Shown: positions 42,437 through 51,835, counted from the first letter of the stretch. The stretch is 64,000 nucleotides of DNA from Labrys okinawensis (GCF_002982075.1 NZ_PUEJ01000004.1:124001-188000), one strand, 5' to 3'. Numbers and translations are program-made. The notes: generated by a model from the sequence alone, not told the origin.

Positions 42437-43399
42437 CTATTTTCCGGGCTGGGAAGAGACCGGCGCGGACTGCGACGCCGCGGCCTGCCAGGCTGCCAGC
42501 AAGGCCTTGAAGTTGGCCGCCGCTGCCGCTGCCTCGCGGCCGATCTCCGGCGTCATCGTCCGAAACTCCAGCCGCGCCCGCAGGCCTTCCTGAAGGCCAA
42601 GCGTGCCGACGCAATAGTGCTGGCCCGTAACAGGCAGGCCATCCACGTCACAGGAAACCAGGAAAGGCGCAGCGGATTTGGCATCGCGTTCGAGCCAGAT
42701 TCCGCCCGGATAGATGTCATAGTCGCCATCCGGCTGGGCGGGAGGCGGTGTGCCCGCCTTGGTCAGCCGGTCCTTCCAGGCCTTGAAATTGTCGAGGTCC
42801 GGCGCCTTCGCCTGAAACAGGCTGTCGCCCTGGAAGGAAACGGGTTCATAGAGCGCGACGGTGACGAGCGAACGCGGCGCCCCCGCTTGCCGTTCCTCGC
42901 CGCTGCACAGGAAGAGCATGGCGCGATCCCCACCCTCCTTGCAGAACTCGGCCCGCCAGCCCGCAGCCGCCCCGAAGGGCTTGTCCATCGCTTCGAGCGT
43001 GAGCACCAGTGCCTTGGCCGTCACCTCCGGCTGCGAACAGGCTTTCTCCAACCCAGCCTTGGTTGAAAAATTGATTTCCTCATCGGCTTTTTCGCCCGTC
43101 ACCAGGGTCAAGGCCGGCGGGCCGGGAACGCGTAGGGCTGTCTTGCCGAGCGTCACCCCGATTCCCTTGCGCAGGCAGGCGGCGTAGGGGGTGGGTTGCG
43201 CCGGGGGGACGGCCGCGGGAGCCTGGCCCGCCGGGCTTGCCACAGCTATCGGCCGCGGATCGGCCGCCTCCCTACCTGCCATCGCAGCCTCTGCTGCGGC
43301 CGATTGCCGGGCTGGGCTATGCAGCACAAACCCGCCTATCGACAACACCAGCCCGATCGTTCCAAGAGCCGCCAGGCCGATACGTTCGCGCGCTTCCAT
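42437..43399 (-). CDS. Membrane-anchored hypothetical protein
   Basis: The protein is about 320 residues from MEARERIGLAALGTIGLVLS. It has one N-terminal membrane anchor (about residues 8-28), an Ala/Pro-rich linker, then a periplasmic domain with several Cys (YAACLRKG, KACSQPE, EFCKEGG, FLCSGEE, SCDVDG, HYCVGT). I recognise no family. GGAGAG lies a few bases before the ATG. It converges with the SDR gene. The even number of cysteines suggests disulfides. Confidence 0.65.
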   Translation of the reverse strand: MEARERIGLAALGTIGLVLSIGGFVLHSPARQSAAAEAAMAGREAADPRPIAVASPAGQAPAAVPPAQPTPYAACLRKGIGVTLGKTALRVPGPPALTLVTGEKADEEINFSTKAGLEKACSQPEVTAKALVLTLEAMDKPFGAAAGWRAEFCKEGGDRAMLFLCSGEERQAGAPRSLVTVALYEPVSFQGDSLFQAKAPDLDNFKAWKDRLTKAGTPPPAQPDGDYDIYPGGIWLERDAKSAAPFLVSCDVDGLPVTGQHYCVGTLGLQEGLRARLEFRTMTPEIGREAAAAAANFKALLAAWQAAASQSAPVSSQPGK

Positions 43400-43634
43400 C
43401 GTCTCTCCTGAACCGGACGTTGCCCTGTCGGGCTCGTTCCTTACACCCGCGCAATAAGGCAAAAGCAGGGGAAAGGCCACCAAGGCGGCGGGGGCAGCCC
43501 CCAATCGGCGGTCGGAAATGGAAACATAGCGCGGGAATATCGCCGATGGACGTTGCCAATGGCACGGCAGCTGCTCACATTCACCGGATGCGGCCTGGCC
43601 CGGGCCGCATCCATCGGAGCATCCTTCACCGCCC

Positions 43635-44180
43635 ATGACGCTCAAGCGCCTCGTCCTCCTGCCGCTGCAGGTCCTCCTCGCGATCCTGGTGATCATCGAC
43701 GAACTGGCCCGCCCCATCTACGGGCCGCTGATCCGCCGTTTCGCCGCGCTGCGCCTCGTCGAAATCGGCGAACGCGCCGTTGCCGCCCTGCCGCGCTTCG
43801 TCATCCTCATCCTGCTGGCCGTGCCCCTCGCCGTGGCCGAGCCCTTGAAGATCTACGGCCTGCTGCTGCTGGGCAAAGGCCTGCTGGTCCGGGGTCTCCT
43901 CATCCTGGCCGTCGCCTATCTCGCCAGTTTCCTGTTGATCGAGCGCATCTACGCCGCCGGCAAGCCCAAGCTGATGACCATAGGCTGGTTTGCCTGGCTC
44001 ATGGGGCTGATCGACTGGGTTCGCCGGACGCTGCTCGACTGGCTGAAACGAACCCCCGTGTGGGTGGCGGTAACCGCCGCCCGCAATTTTGCGGCCCGGG
44101 TCGTCGCCGTGTTCCGGGCTGCCATCTCGCAAAGGCGCGGATCTTCTTCCGGGCAATCGGGTGAAAGGGATTCGCGCTAA
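43635..44180 (+). CDS. Inner-membrane protein of unknown function
   Basis: The 181-residue protein has several hydrophobic helices (LVLLPLQVLLAILVIIDELA, FVILILLAVPLAVAEPLKIY, GLLILAVAYLASFLLIERIY, LMTIGWFAWLMGLIDWV) and a basic Ser-rich tail. Similar proteins occur in alphaproteobacteria, but I know no function. It is followed by the Irr-box region of the efe operon. Confidence 0.65.
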   Translation: MTLKRLVLLPLQVLLAILVIIDELARPIYGPLIRRFAALRLVEIGERAVAALPRFVILILLAVPLAVAEPLKIYGLLLLGKGLLVRGLLILAVAYLASFLLIERIYAAGKPKLMTIGWFAWLMGLIDWVRRTLLDWLKRTPVWVAVTAARNFAARVVAVFRAAISQRRGSSSGQSGERDSR

Positions 44181-44336
44181 CTCGGCAGGTTCGATCTTCG
44201 CCAAGACTACCCCGACGGTGCCGCGGACCTTCCCTGCGATAAAGAGTAGCCGGCCGCCCCCCACATTCCCGGCAGCACAGCCTCTGACCGGCACCGCCGG
44301 GTGCACCACTCAGAGAAGACAGGATTATTTGCCCGC

Positions 44337-44414
44337 TTTGGAATAACTCTAAAAATAGATCGCAAATTGCACAGTTTAGAATTACTACGAACTAGAATTT
44401 AGAATTACTCTTAT
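44337..44414. promoter_or_regulatory. Three Irr-box (ICE)-like sites upstream of efeUOB
   Basis: In the 351-bp gap before efeU, TTTGGAATAACTCTAAA (44337-44353) reads on the other strand as TTTAGAGTTATTCCAAA, two changes from the ICE-type palindrome TTTAGAATTATTCTAAA. TTTAGAATTACTACGAA (44375-44391) and TTTAGAATTACTCTTAT (44398-44414) are further partial matches. ICE motifs bind the haem-responsive regulator Irr in Rhizobiales. Multiple sites would fit iron control of this operon. The rest of the gap holds nothing I recognise. Confidence 0.6.
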
Positions 44415-44531
44415 CTTTGATCCGTAACGGTTTTCTGCGTTACAGCCCCTTGTTCATCAGAATTGAACACGTGTAATAGCTTGCCGAATGTTAATCTTGC
44501 ATCGGCTGTGGGGGCACGCAGGAACGACACA

Positions 44532-45371
44532 ATGCTCGTACCATTTCTCATCATGCTCAGGGAGGGCATCGAGGCCGCGCTGATCGTCGGCATTGTTGCG
44601 AGCTATCTGCGTGTCACCGGCCGAAGCGCCTGGATGCCGGCTGTGTGGTGCGGCATCATCCTGGCCGTCGGCCTCTCACTTTCCGTCTTCATCGCGCTGC
44701 ATGTCGCCAGCGCCGAATTTCCCCAGCGCACCCAGGAACTCTTCGAGGCCATTGTCGGCCTGATCGCGGTCTGCCTGCTGACCGCCATGGTGTTCTGGAT
44801 GGTCCGGGCCTCACGCAGCATCAAAACCGAGCTGCAGCATTCCGTCGATGCCGCCCTGGCCTCGGCCGATCATCAGGGCCTCGCACTCGTCGGCATGGTT
44901 TTCCTCGCGGTCGCGCGCGAAGGATTGGAGTCCGCCTTCTTCCTGCTGGCGACCTTCGAACAGAATGTCGGCTATGGCGCGCCGGTCGGGGCCGCACTCG
45001 GCCTCGTCTGCGCAGCCATCTTCGGCGTCGCGCTCTATTATGGCGGCGCCCGCCTCAATCTGCGCCTGTTCTTCCGCTGGACCAGCATCCTGATCATCTT
45101 CGTGGCGGCCGGTCTGGTGGCGACGGCGGTCCGCTCACTGCACGAGGCCGGCCTGTGGAACCATCTGCAGGGCGTCGCTTTCGACATCTCAGGCATCCTG
45201 CCCGGCGACAGCGCGCTCGGCACCGTGCTCGGCGGCCTATTCGGCTATCACGATACGCCGACGCATGGCGAGGTGATCGCCTATCTCCTCTATCTCATCC
45301 CGGCGCTGTTGCTCTTCCTGATGGCGCCGACCGCCCCCTCCCCGTCCCAATCGAAGGCCGCACGATCGTGA
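44532..45371 (+). CDS. efeU: Iron permease EfeU (Ftr1 family)
   Basis: The 279-residue membrane protein has seven helices and the two REGxE motifs of Ftr1-type iron permeases: LREGIEAALIVGI near the N-terminus and AREGLESAFFL near residue 137. It moves iron across the inner membrane after periplasmic processing by EfeO and EfeB. The ATG at 44532 is chosen because it gives the family N-terminus MLVPFLIMLREGIEA. Its stop overlaps the GTG start of efeO (GTGA). Confidence 0.93.
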   Translation: MLVPFLIMLREGIEAALIVGIVASYLRVTGRSAWMPAVWCGIILAVGLSLSVFIALHVASAEFPQRTQELFEAIVGLIAVCLLTAMVFWMVRASRSIKTELQHSVDAALASADHQGLALVGMVFLAVAREGLESAFFLLATFEQNVGYGAPVGAALGLVCAAIFGVALYYGGARLNLRLFFRWTSILIIFVAAGLVATAVRSLHEAGLWNHLQGVAFDISGILPGDSALGTVLGGLFGYHDTPTHGEVIAYLLYLIPALLLFLMAPTAPSPSQSKAARS

Positions 45372-46537
45372 CTGCCCCGCGCATCAATTACCCGGCTGTC
45401 GGGGCCGGCATGCTCGCCCTTATCGTGGCGGCGGGCGTCGGCACCTATTTCCTGGTCGCCAAGCCACCCGGCACCGACGGGCCCAGGAGCGGCGATCCCG
45501 TCGCCATCGCCGTCACGGCGACGGCCTGCGAACCCAACGAGCTGACGGTACCCGAAGGGCGCACCACCTTCGCCATCACCAACAAGAGCAACCGGGCGAT
45601 GGAATGGGAGATCCTGCAAGGCGTGATGGTGGTGGAGGAGCGCGAAAACATCGCGCCCGGCTTCACGCAGAAGCTGACCGCCAAGCTCGAGCCGGGTGAC
45701 TACGAGATCGCCTGCGGCCTGCTGACCAATCCCAGGGGCAAGCTCAAGGTAACCGCGCTCGCCAATGCTCCCAAGGAGGTCAAGCCGAGCCTGACGCAGT
45801 TGATCGGGCCGCTCGCCGAGTACAAGGTCTATGTCACCCTGGAGGTCGACGATCTGGTCGAGGCGACCAAGGCATTCACCGACGCGATCAAGGCCGGCGA
45901 CCTCGCCAAGGCCCGCGAGCTCTATGCGCCGACCCGCCAGTCCTATGAGCGCATCGAGCCGGTAGCCGAACTGTTTTCCGATCTCGACAAGTCGATCGAC
46001 GCCCGCGCCGACCTGTTCGAGAAGCGGGAGGCCGATCCGGCTTTCACCGGCTTCCATCGCCTGGAATACGGCCTGTTCAAGCAGGGCAGCACCGAAGGGC
46101 TCGCGCCTTTCGCCGACAAGTTGCAGGCGGATGTCGCCGAGCTGCAGAACCGGGTTTCGACCCTGGCGATACCGCCTTCCAAGATGGTGGGCGGCGCAGC
46201 CGTGCTGATCGAGGAAGTGGCCTCCAACAAGATCTCCGGCGAGGAAGACCGCTACAGCCGCACGGATCTGTGGGATTTCCAGGCCAATATCGACGGAGCC
46301 CGCAAGATCGTCGAACTGCTGGCCCCCCTGACCACCAAGGCCGATGCGGCGCGCCAGAAAAGCATCGACGACAATTTCGCCGCCGTGAATGCCATCCTTG
46401 GCAAATATCGCACGCCCGATGGCGGCTTCAAATCCTATGACGCCTTGAGCCAGGACGATCGTGTGGCCCTGCAAAAGCCGGTGACGACGCTGGCGGAAAG
46501 CCTGTCGACGTTGCGCGGCACGCTAGGCCTCGACTGA
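45368..46537 (+). CDS. efeO: Iron uptake protein EfeO with cupredoxin and M75 domains
   Basis: The 389-residue protein starts at GTG 45368, overlapping the efeU stop by 4 bp. It has an N-terminal membrane anchor or signal (about residues 10-30), a cupredoxin domain (about 38-125: ELTVPEGRTTFAITNKSNRA and GDYEIACGLLTN) and an M75/imelysin-like domain (about 140-389) with the GFHRLEYGLF HxxE motif near residue 229 and the terminal LRGTLGL. It is thought to bind and oxidise or hand over iron in the periplasm. A second copy of the M75 domain is encoded two genes later. Confidence 0.93.
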   Translation: MTAPRINYPAVGAGMLALIVAAGVGTYFLVAKPPGTDGPRSGDPVAIAVTATACEPNELTVPEGRTTFAITNKSNRAMEWEILQGVMVVEERENIAPGFTQKLTAKLEPGDYEIACGLLTNPRGKLKVTALANAPKEVKPSLTQLIGPLAEYKVYVTLEVDDLVEATKAFTDAIKAGDLAKARELYAPTRQSYERIEPVAELFSDLDKSIDARADLFEKREADPAFTGFHRLEYGLFKQGSTEGLAPFADKLQADVAELQNRVSTLAIPPSKMVGGAAVLIEEVASNKISGEEDRYSRTDLWDFQANIDGARKIVELLAPLTTKADAARQKSIDDNFAAVNAILGKYRTPDGGFKSYDALSQDDRVALQKPVTTLAESLSTLRGTLGLD

Positions 46538-46550
46538 AGGGGATAGACCA

Positions 46551-47843
46551 ATGACCGACAAGCCCCCCTACCCGCCCCAGACCGACACGGACGCCCCGCG
46601 CTCTCCCGGCCGGCGCTCCATGCTGCTGGGCCTCGGCGCCGCCGGCGGCGGCGCGTTGCTGGCCACCCTGCCGGGCAAGCAGGCGGCCGCCGCGGAAGCC
46701 GGTTCCACCGGCCATCTGAGCGACCGCGTGGCTTATCTGGGAGCCCATCAGGCCGGCGTCACCACCGATCGCCCGCCAATGGGACTGGTGGTTGCCTTCA
46801 ACATCCTGGCGACCACGCGCGCGGATCTCGAACGCCTGTTCCGCGTCCTCACCGATCGTATCGCTTTCCTGACCCAGGGCGGCACGCCGCCGGTAATCGA
46901 TTCCAAGTTCCCGCCGCCCGATTCCGGGCTGATGGGCCCGGTGGTCTCTCCCGACAATCTGACCATCACCGTGGGCGTGGGCGCTTCGCTGTTCGACCAG
47001 CGCTTCGGCCTCGCCGACAAGAAGCCGCGGCAACTGATCAAGATGCCGCAATTTCCCAACGACGCGCTGTCGGCCGAACTCTGCCACGGCGATCTGATGA
47101 TCCAGATCTGCTCCAACACAACCGACAGCAATCTTCATGCCCTGCGCGACATCGTGAAGAATACGCCGGATCTGCTGATGGTGCGCTGGAAGCAGGAAGG
47201 CTTCGTGCCGCCACCCCGTGCTGCCGGCGAAAACCAGTCGGCGCCGCGCAACCTGCTCGGCTTCAAGGACGGCACGGCCAATCCCGACCACAAGGACGAG
47301 GCCGAGATGAACCGCCTGGTCTGGGTGCAGCATGGCGGCGCCGAACCTGCCTGGGCGACGGGCGGCAGCTACGGCGTGGTGCGCATCATCCGCAATTTCG
47401 TCGAGCGCTGGGACCGCACCCCGCTCGGCGAGCAGGAAGCCATCATGGGCCGGCATAAGCCGAACGGCGCTCCGCTCGGCATGAAAGCCGAAGCCGACAT
47501 CCCCAGCTACCACGACGACCCAGAAGGCAAGCGCACGCCGCTGGACGCCCATATCCGCCTGGCCAATCCGCGCACGCCGGACTCGCGCAAGAACCTGATC
47601 CTGCGCCGCCCCTTCAACTATTCCAACGGCATCACCAAGTCGGGCCAGCTCGACATGGGCCTGCTCTTCATCTGCTTCCAATCCGATCTGGAAGCCGGCT
47701 TCGCCACGGTCCAGCAGCGCCTGAACGGCGAGCCGCTGGAGGAATACATCAAGCCGGTCGGCGGCGGCTATTTCTTCATTCTGCCCGGCATCCCCGACAA
47801 GACCGCCTTTCTCGGCCAGTCCCTCTTGGCGGAGACAGCCTGA
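46551..47843 (+). CDS. efeB: Deferrochelatase/peroxidase EfeB (Dyp-type)
   Basis: The 430-residue haem peroxidase carries a Tat signal (SPGRRSMLLGLGAAGG), so it is exported with its cofactor. The Dyp signature GFKDGTANP (GxxDG) is near residue 237, with VRIIRNFVERWDRTPLGEQE and GLLFICFQSDLEAGFATVQ downstream. EfeB removes iron from haem or oxidises Fe(II) for EfeO/EfeU. It lies 13 bp after efeO in the same operon. Confidence 0.95.
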   Translation: MTDKPPYPPQTDTDAPRSPGRRSMLLGLGAAGGGALLATLPGKQAAAAEAGSTGHLSDRVAYLGAHQAGVTTDRPPMGLVVAFNILATTRADLERLFRVLTDRIAFLTQGGTPPVIDSKFPPPDSGLMGPVVSPDNLTITVGVGASLFDQRFGLADKKPRQLIKMPQFPNDALSAELCHGDLMIQICSNTTDSNLHALRDIVKNTPDLLMVRWKQEGFVPPPRAAGENQSAPRNLLGFKDGTANPDHKDEAEMNRLVWVQHGGAEPAWATGGSYGVVRIIRNFVERWDRTPLGEQEAIMGRHKPNGAPLGMKAEADIPSYHDDPEGKRTPLDAHIRLANPRTPDSRKNLILRRPFNYSNGITKSGQLDMGLLFICFQSDLEAGFATVQQRLNGEPLEEYIKPVGGGYFFILPGIPDKTAFLGQSLLAETA

Positions 47844-47881
47844 ACCGATCCTTCAACCTTGAACTGAAGAGAGAGAAAAAC

Positions 47882-48712
47882 ATGACATATCTCAAATGGC
47901 GCATGCTGCTGGGCGCCGCGATTGTCGGCCTGGCCACGACCGCCAGCGCCAACGCGCCGGCCGTCTCCCCGCTGGACCTGGTCCAGCCGGTGGCCGACTA
48001 CAAGGTCTTCATCTCCAAGGGCGCCAAGAAGCTGGTGGAGGATACCGCCAAGTTCACGGCCGCGGTCAAGGCCGGCGATCTGAAGAAGGCCCAGGCCCTC
48101 TACGCGCCCACCCGCGTCCATTACGAGTTGATCGAGCCGGTGGCCGAACTGTTCTCCGACCTCGACGGCAGCATCGATTCACGCGCCGACGATCATGAGA
48201 AGAAGGAAGCGGATGACGCTTTCACCGGCTTCCACCGCCTCGAATATGGCCTGTTCGAAAAGAAGAGCACCGAGGGGCTCGCCTCCTTCGCAGACAAGCT
48301 GAATGCCGATGTCGTGGACCTGCAGAAGCGCATTGCCGGCCTCACCATTCCGCCGGAGAAGATGGTGGGCGGCGCCGCCGCGCTGATCGAGGAAGTCGGC
48401 GCCACCAAGATCACCGGTGAGGAAGATCGCTACAGCCACACCGATCTGTGGGACTTCAAGGCCAATATCGATGGCGCCCGCAAGATCGTCGAGCTGCTTC
48501 ATCCGCTGACGGTGAAGGCCGACAAGGATCTGTCGCAGAAGATCCACGCGAATTTCGAGACGGTCGAGAAAATCCTGGCCAAGTACAAGACCAAGGATGG
48601 CTATGAGACCTATGACAAGCTGACGCCCGAGGACCGCACGGCCCTGCAAGGCCCGATCACCACGCTCGCGGAAGATCTCTCCAAGCTGCGCGGCACGCTC
48701 GGCCTGAACTGA
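47882..48712 (+). CDS. EfeM/EfeO-type M75 periplasmic protein without cupredoxin domain
   Basis: The 276-residue exported protein has a signal peptide (MLLGAAIVGLATTASANA) and consists only of the M75/imelysin-like domain. LYAPTRVHYELIEPVAELFS, GFHRLEYGLF near residue 115, IPPEKMVGGAAALIEEVG and the terminal LRGTLGLN closely parallel EfeO upstream, so it is a recent-looking duplication of that domain. EfeM-type proteins take the place of EfeO in some operons; here both occur together, 38 bp after efeB. It may be an additional iron-binding partner. Confidence 0.9.
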   Translation: MTYLKWRMLLGAAIVGLATTASANAPAVSPLDLVQPVADYKVFISKGAKKLVEDTAKFTAAVKAGDLKKAQALYAPTRVHYELIEPVAELFSDLDGSIDSRADDHEKKEADDAFTGFHRLEYGLFEKKSTEGLASFADKLNADVVDLQKRIAGLTIPPEKMVGGAAALIEEVGATKITGEEDRYSHTDLWDFKANIDGARKIVELLHPLTVKADKDLSQKIHANFETVEKILAKYKTKDGYETYDKLTPEDRTALQGPITTLAEDLSKLRGTLGLN

Positions 48713-48800
48713 GATTCGAGGCAAAATGATTCATCGGGCAGCGGGTCTTCGGGCCCGCCGCCTGTGCCACCGCCGCCTGGGTTCCTCGAGCGTATCTGCC

Positions 48801-50024
48801 CTACTTGTCGAGCAGTTCGATCGAGCGGGTCAGGGTGACCTTGCGGCCGCCGACATTATCCTTGAGCAGAACATCGATGCGATAAGGCCCCGGCTTGTCG
48901 TCCGGCTCGAAATGAATAGACAGGGTCGAGCGGCTGTCGACCAGGTTGAAACGGCCTGCAACCTTCTCCTTGAGCGCCGTCACTCCCTCCTGCGTCGAAC
49001 GCGGATCGATCGTACCGTCGGGACCGGTCACCTTGATGTCATAGCTGACATCGGCGGAAAGATCCTTCTGCAGCCCCATGCCCGAAAACAGCACGCTCAC
49101 GCCGATCGTGTCGCCCCGGCGCGCCTGCGGCATCGCTCCGGTCAGCGCCGTCGCCTCCGAGGCCCCGCCGTCCGCCGCGGGCTTGTCCGGCAATTTCAGC
49201 ATGGCGATGCTGCCCGAAAAATCGCCGTCACGGTCAGGACCAGGCTTGAAGGCAACGCTTCTGCTGGCCAACAAAGCGTCGAGCACCTGCTTGTAGGGTC
49301 CCGAGGCCTCGCCAGCTCTCTGAAGGAGATAGCGTTCAAGCACCTCATGCTGGCGCAGATTATTGGCGAGGCCTTGCGCCGCATTGATGCGGATCGACTT
49401 GTCGAGTTGATTGTTGCCGGTCAACGGCCTGCGCGGATCGAGCGCATCGACCAAGGTTGCGAGGAACCCCGGATTGCCGGTCGCGAAGAAGGCGCCCCAT
49501 TTGAGATCCATCTCCACCGGCCGGCTCGGCGCGAGCGTGTAGAGATTGCCGGGCTTGTCCCTGAGAAAACCGGGCTCCTCATGGAAAAGCGAAGCGATCA
49601 GGTCGGTATTGCCCGATTGCCACAGCGCGAAGGTGAGAACCGACTTGCTGTCGGGCGGATAGGCGCCGCCGGCCCCGATCCAGCCTTCCACGCGCGCGCG
49701 GTTCTGCAGGAACAGCATGGAGAAAAAACCCGCCAGCGTCGCGCGGGACAGACCGGTGCGAGCGATCGTTTCCGAATTCTTCAGGGCAGCGAATATCTCG
49801 GGCACCGCCGCAGGATCGTTGCGCACATAGAAGAAGACGATGGCCTCGGCGAGCCTGACATCGGCCGCGCTCGGCAGGGCCTTGGCTTGTGCGGGCGGCG
49901 AGGGCTGGGGCGGCAAGGCCGGCGGCGGCGGTGAAGGCGAAGAATTCTGCGCCGCAGCAGGAGCAAGGCAAAGGCTCGTCACAATGGAGGCCAGCAGCAA
50001 AGTGCGTATCAACGGAATTGCCAT
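48801..50024 (-). CDS. Exported hypothetical protein
   Basis: The protein is about 407 residues from MAIPLIRTLLLASIVTSLCL. It has a signal peptide ending APAAAQ, then a long Pro-rich linker (SPSPPPPALPPQPSPPAQ). A helical repeat-like part (about residues 50-230: ADVRLAEAIVFFYVRNDPA, LAGFFSMLFLQNR) is followed by a C-terminal beta-sandwich-like part (DTIGVSVLFSGMGLQ to TLTRSIELLD). I recognise no family. It converges with the efe operon and is followed upstream by xylB on the same strand. Confidence 0.7.
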   Translation of the reverse strand: MAIPLIRTLLLASIVTSLCLAPAAAQNSSPSPPPPALPPQPSPPAQAKALPSAADVRLAEAIVFFYVRNDPAAVPEIFAALKNSETIARTGLSRATLAGFFSMLFLQNRARVEGWIGAGGAYPPDSKSVLTFALWQSGNTDLIASLFHEEPGFLRDKPGNLYTLAPSRPVEMDLKWGAFFATGNPGFLATLVDALDPRRPLTGNNQLDKSIRINAAQGLANNLRQHEVLERYLLQRAGEASGPYKQVLDALLASRSVAFKPGPDRDGDFSGSIAMLKLPDKPAADGGASEATALTGAMPQARRGDTIGVSVLFSGMGLQKDLSADVSYDIKVTGPDGTIDPRSTQEGVTALKEKVAGRFNLVDSRSTLSIHFEPDDKPGPYRIDVLLKDNVGGRKVTLTRSIELLDK

Positions 50025-50128
50025 CCCAGCGGCGCCGCGGGATTGGGCGCCCAGTCCAGACCAGCTTACGGCACAAGGCGGCAAAATTGCGCTCGCCCCG
50101 CGGCAAAATGCCTTTGCAATGGGGCCCC

Positions 50129-51619
50129 TCAGCCGGCCGCCGAGCGCAATGCCGGATAGAGCGCGCGCCAACGGGCCAGCGCCTCGACATAGGCCGGTGC
50201 CAGAGCCGGATCGGGCTCGATCGTCTCGATACGGTGCGGCGGCGTGCAGACCGCCAGCGGGTCCTCGCCGGTGACGGCCAGGCGCGCCAGCCGCGCCGCC
50301 CCGAAAGCTCCGCCGGTTTCGCCATCCGCCAGGCGGTAGACCGGAAAGTTCAGGACATTGGCGAGGATCTCGAGCCAGAAGCGCGAGCGCGAGCCTCCGC
50401 CGATCACGTCGGCACCGGCAATTTCGGTACCCGCCGCCGCCAGGGCATCGCGACAGTCGGCAAAGGCGAAGGCGACGCCCTCCAGCACGGCCTGCACCAT
50501 GGCCTCGCGTCCATTCTCATGGGCGAGGCCGGTGAAGGCGCCGCGGATGACGGCATCGTCATGCGGCGTGCGCTCACCGGACAGGTAGGGCAGGAACTGC
50601 ACCGGCGAAGGCGCCGCCGGCTTGTCGCCGAGCGGAGCCAGCAAGGCGCTCTCCTTGGTCTGCAGCACACCGGCGATCCAGGCGAGACTGGAGGCCGCCG
50701 AGAGAATCACGCCCATCTGGTGCCAGGTCTTGGGCACGGCGTGGCAGAAGGCATGCACCGCACGGGCGGGATTGGGCAGGAAACGATCGGTCGTCGCCCA
50801 CAAAACGCCCGAGGTGCCGAGCGAGAGAAAAGCCGAACCGGGCCGGATCGCGCCCAGGCCCACCGCGCCGGCGGCGTTGTCCCCGGCGCCGCCGGCAAAC
50901 AAGGGAGCCTTGGCCATGCCCCAGCGCGCCACCAGGTCGCCTCGCAGGCGGCCGGCGGGATCGGAGCCCTCGACCAGGCGCGGCATGGCCTCGCGCGACA
51001 GGCCGGTAGCGGCAAGCGCCGCATCCGACCAGTCCCGCCGGCCGACATCGAGCCAGAGCGAGCCCGCCGCATCCGACATTTCCTCGATCGCTTCGCCGGT
51101 CAGGGCCAGGCGCACATAGGCCTTGGGCAGCACGACAAGACGTGTCGCGGCGAAGATCGCCGGCTCGTGGCGGGCCACCCACAGCAATTTGGGAGCCGTG
51201 AAACCCGGCATAGCCTTGTTGCCGGTCACCCGACGCAAATCGGGCCATTTGGCTTCGAGCTCCGCACATTCGGCATGCGAACGGCCGTCATTCCACAAGA
51301 TCGCAGGCCGGAGCGGCTGATGATCGGCCCCGAGCAGCACGGCGCCATGCATCTGGCCGGACAAGCCGATGCCATCGACCGCAGCGATCTCCTTGGGATG
51401 CGTTGCCTTCAGGGCATCCACGGCCGATATGACCGCCTCCACCCAGGCCTGCGGGGCCTGTTCCGAGAAGCCGGGATGAGGCCGCTGTACCGTCAGCGCG
51501 ACGTCATGGCTGGCGAGGACGCGCTGCTCGCCATCCGCGAGCAGCGCCTTGACCGAAGACGTGCCGATATCAAGCCCTAGAAACACGCATTCCTCCGAAG
51601 AATTATTCGAATCGATCAT
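50129..51619 (-). CDS. xylB: Xylulokinase
   Basis: The 496-residue FGGY kinase phosphorylates D-xylulose. FLGLDIGTSSVKALLAD opens the actin-like fold, then GIGLSGQMHGAVLLG, PAILWNDGRSHAECAEL, GAGDNAAGAVGLGAI, LGTSGVLWATTD, YLSGERTPHDD and DVIGGGSRSRFWLEILANV match XylB. The DGRSHAE segment with its Asp is the catalytic region. No xylose isomerase gene is adjacent, so this kinase may serve another ketose route, for example the ketose 3-epimerase operon at 57.9 kb; that is inference. Confidence 0.93.
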   Translation of the reverse strand: MIDSNNSSEECVFLGLDIGTSSVKALLADGEQRVLASHDVALTVQRPHPGFSEQAPQAWVEAVISAVDALKATHPKEIAAVDGIGLSGQMHGAVLLGADHQPLRPAILWNDGRSHAECAELEAKWPDLRRVTGNKAMPGFTAPKLLWVARHEPAIFAATRLVVLPKAYVRLALTGEAIEEMSDAAGSLWLDVGRRDWSDAALAATGLSREAMPRLVEGSDPAGRLRGDLVARWGMAKAPLFAGGAGDNAAGAVGLGAIRPGSAFLSLGTSGVLWATTDRFLPNPARAVHAFCHAVPKTWHQMGVILSAASSLAWIAGVLQTKESALLAPLGDKPAAPSPVQFLPYLSGERTPHDDAVIRGAFTGLAHENGREAMVQAVLEGVAFAFADCRDALAAAGTEIAGADVIGGGSRSRFWLEILANVLNFPVYRLADGETGGAFGAARLARLAVTGEDPLAVCTPPHRIETIEPDPALAPAYVEALARWRALYPALRSAAG

Positions 51620-51756
51620 GCGCCAGGCTGGAAAGCCGGGGCAAGCCCCATCCTGCGGAAACTGCGCGCGGATACGGGCGCGGGGCGTCGAACCGCGAGT
51701 TTCACGGCCGTGTCACTGCGTCTGACCTATGCAAGGGGCTCGTGGACCCCGACTTC

Positions 51757-51835
51757 CATCAGGGGCTGTAGACGGCGACGCCATTCGCCGTCCTGGCCAG
51801 GGCACCTACGCTCTACAGCCCCTGATGCTTTTTTT
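51757..51835 (+). ncRNA. Candidate orphan small RNA end / intrinsic terminator
   Basis: CATCAGGGGCTGTAG (51757-51771) pairs perfectly over 15 bp with CTACAGCCCCTGATG (51813-51827). An inner hairpin, GACGGCGA (51771-51778) with TCGCCGTC (51785-51792), sits inside the loop. Seven Ts follow at 51829-51835. This is the shape of an intrinsic terminator or the 3' end of a structured small RNA on the plus strand. No plus-strand gene precedes it, because xylB reads the other way. Confidence 0.45.
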
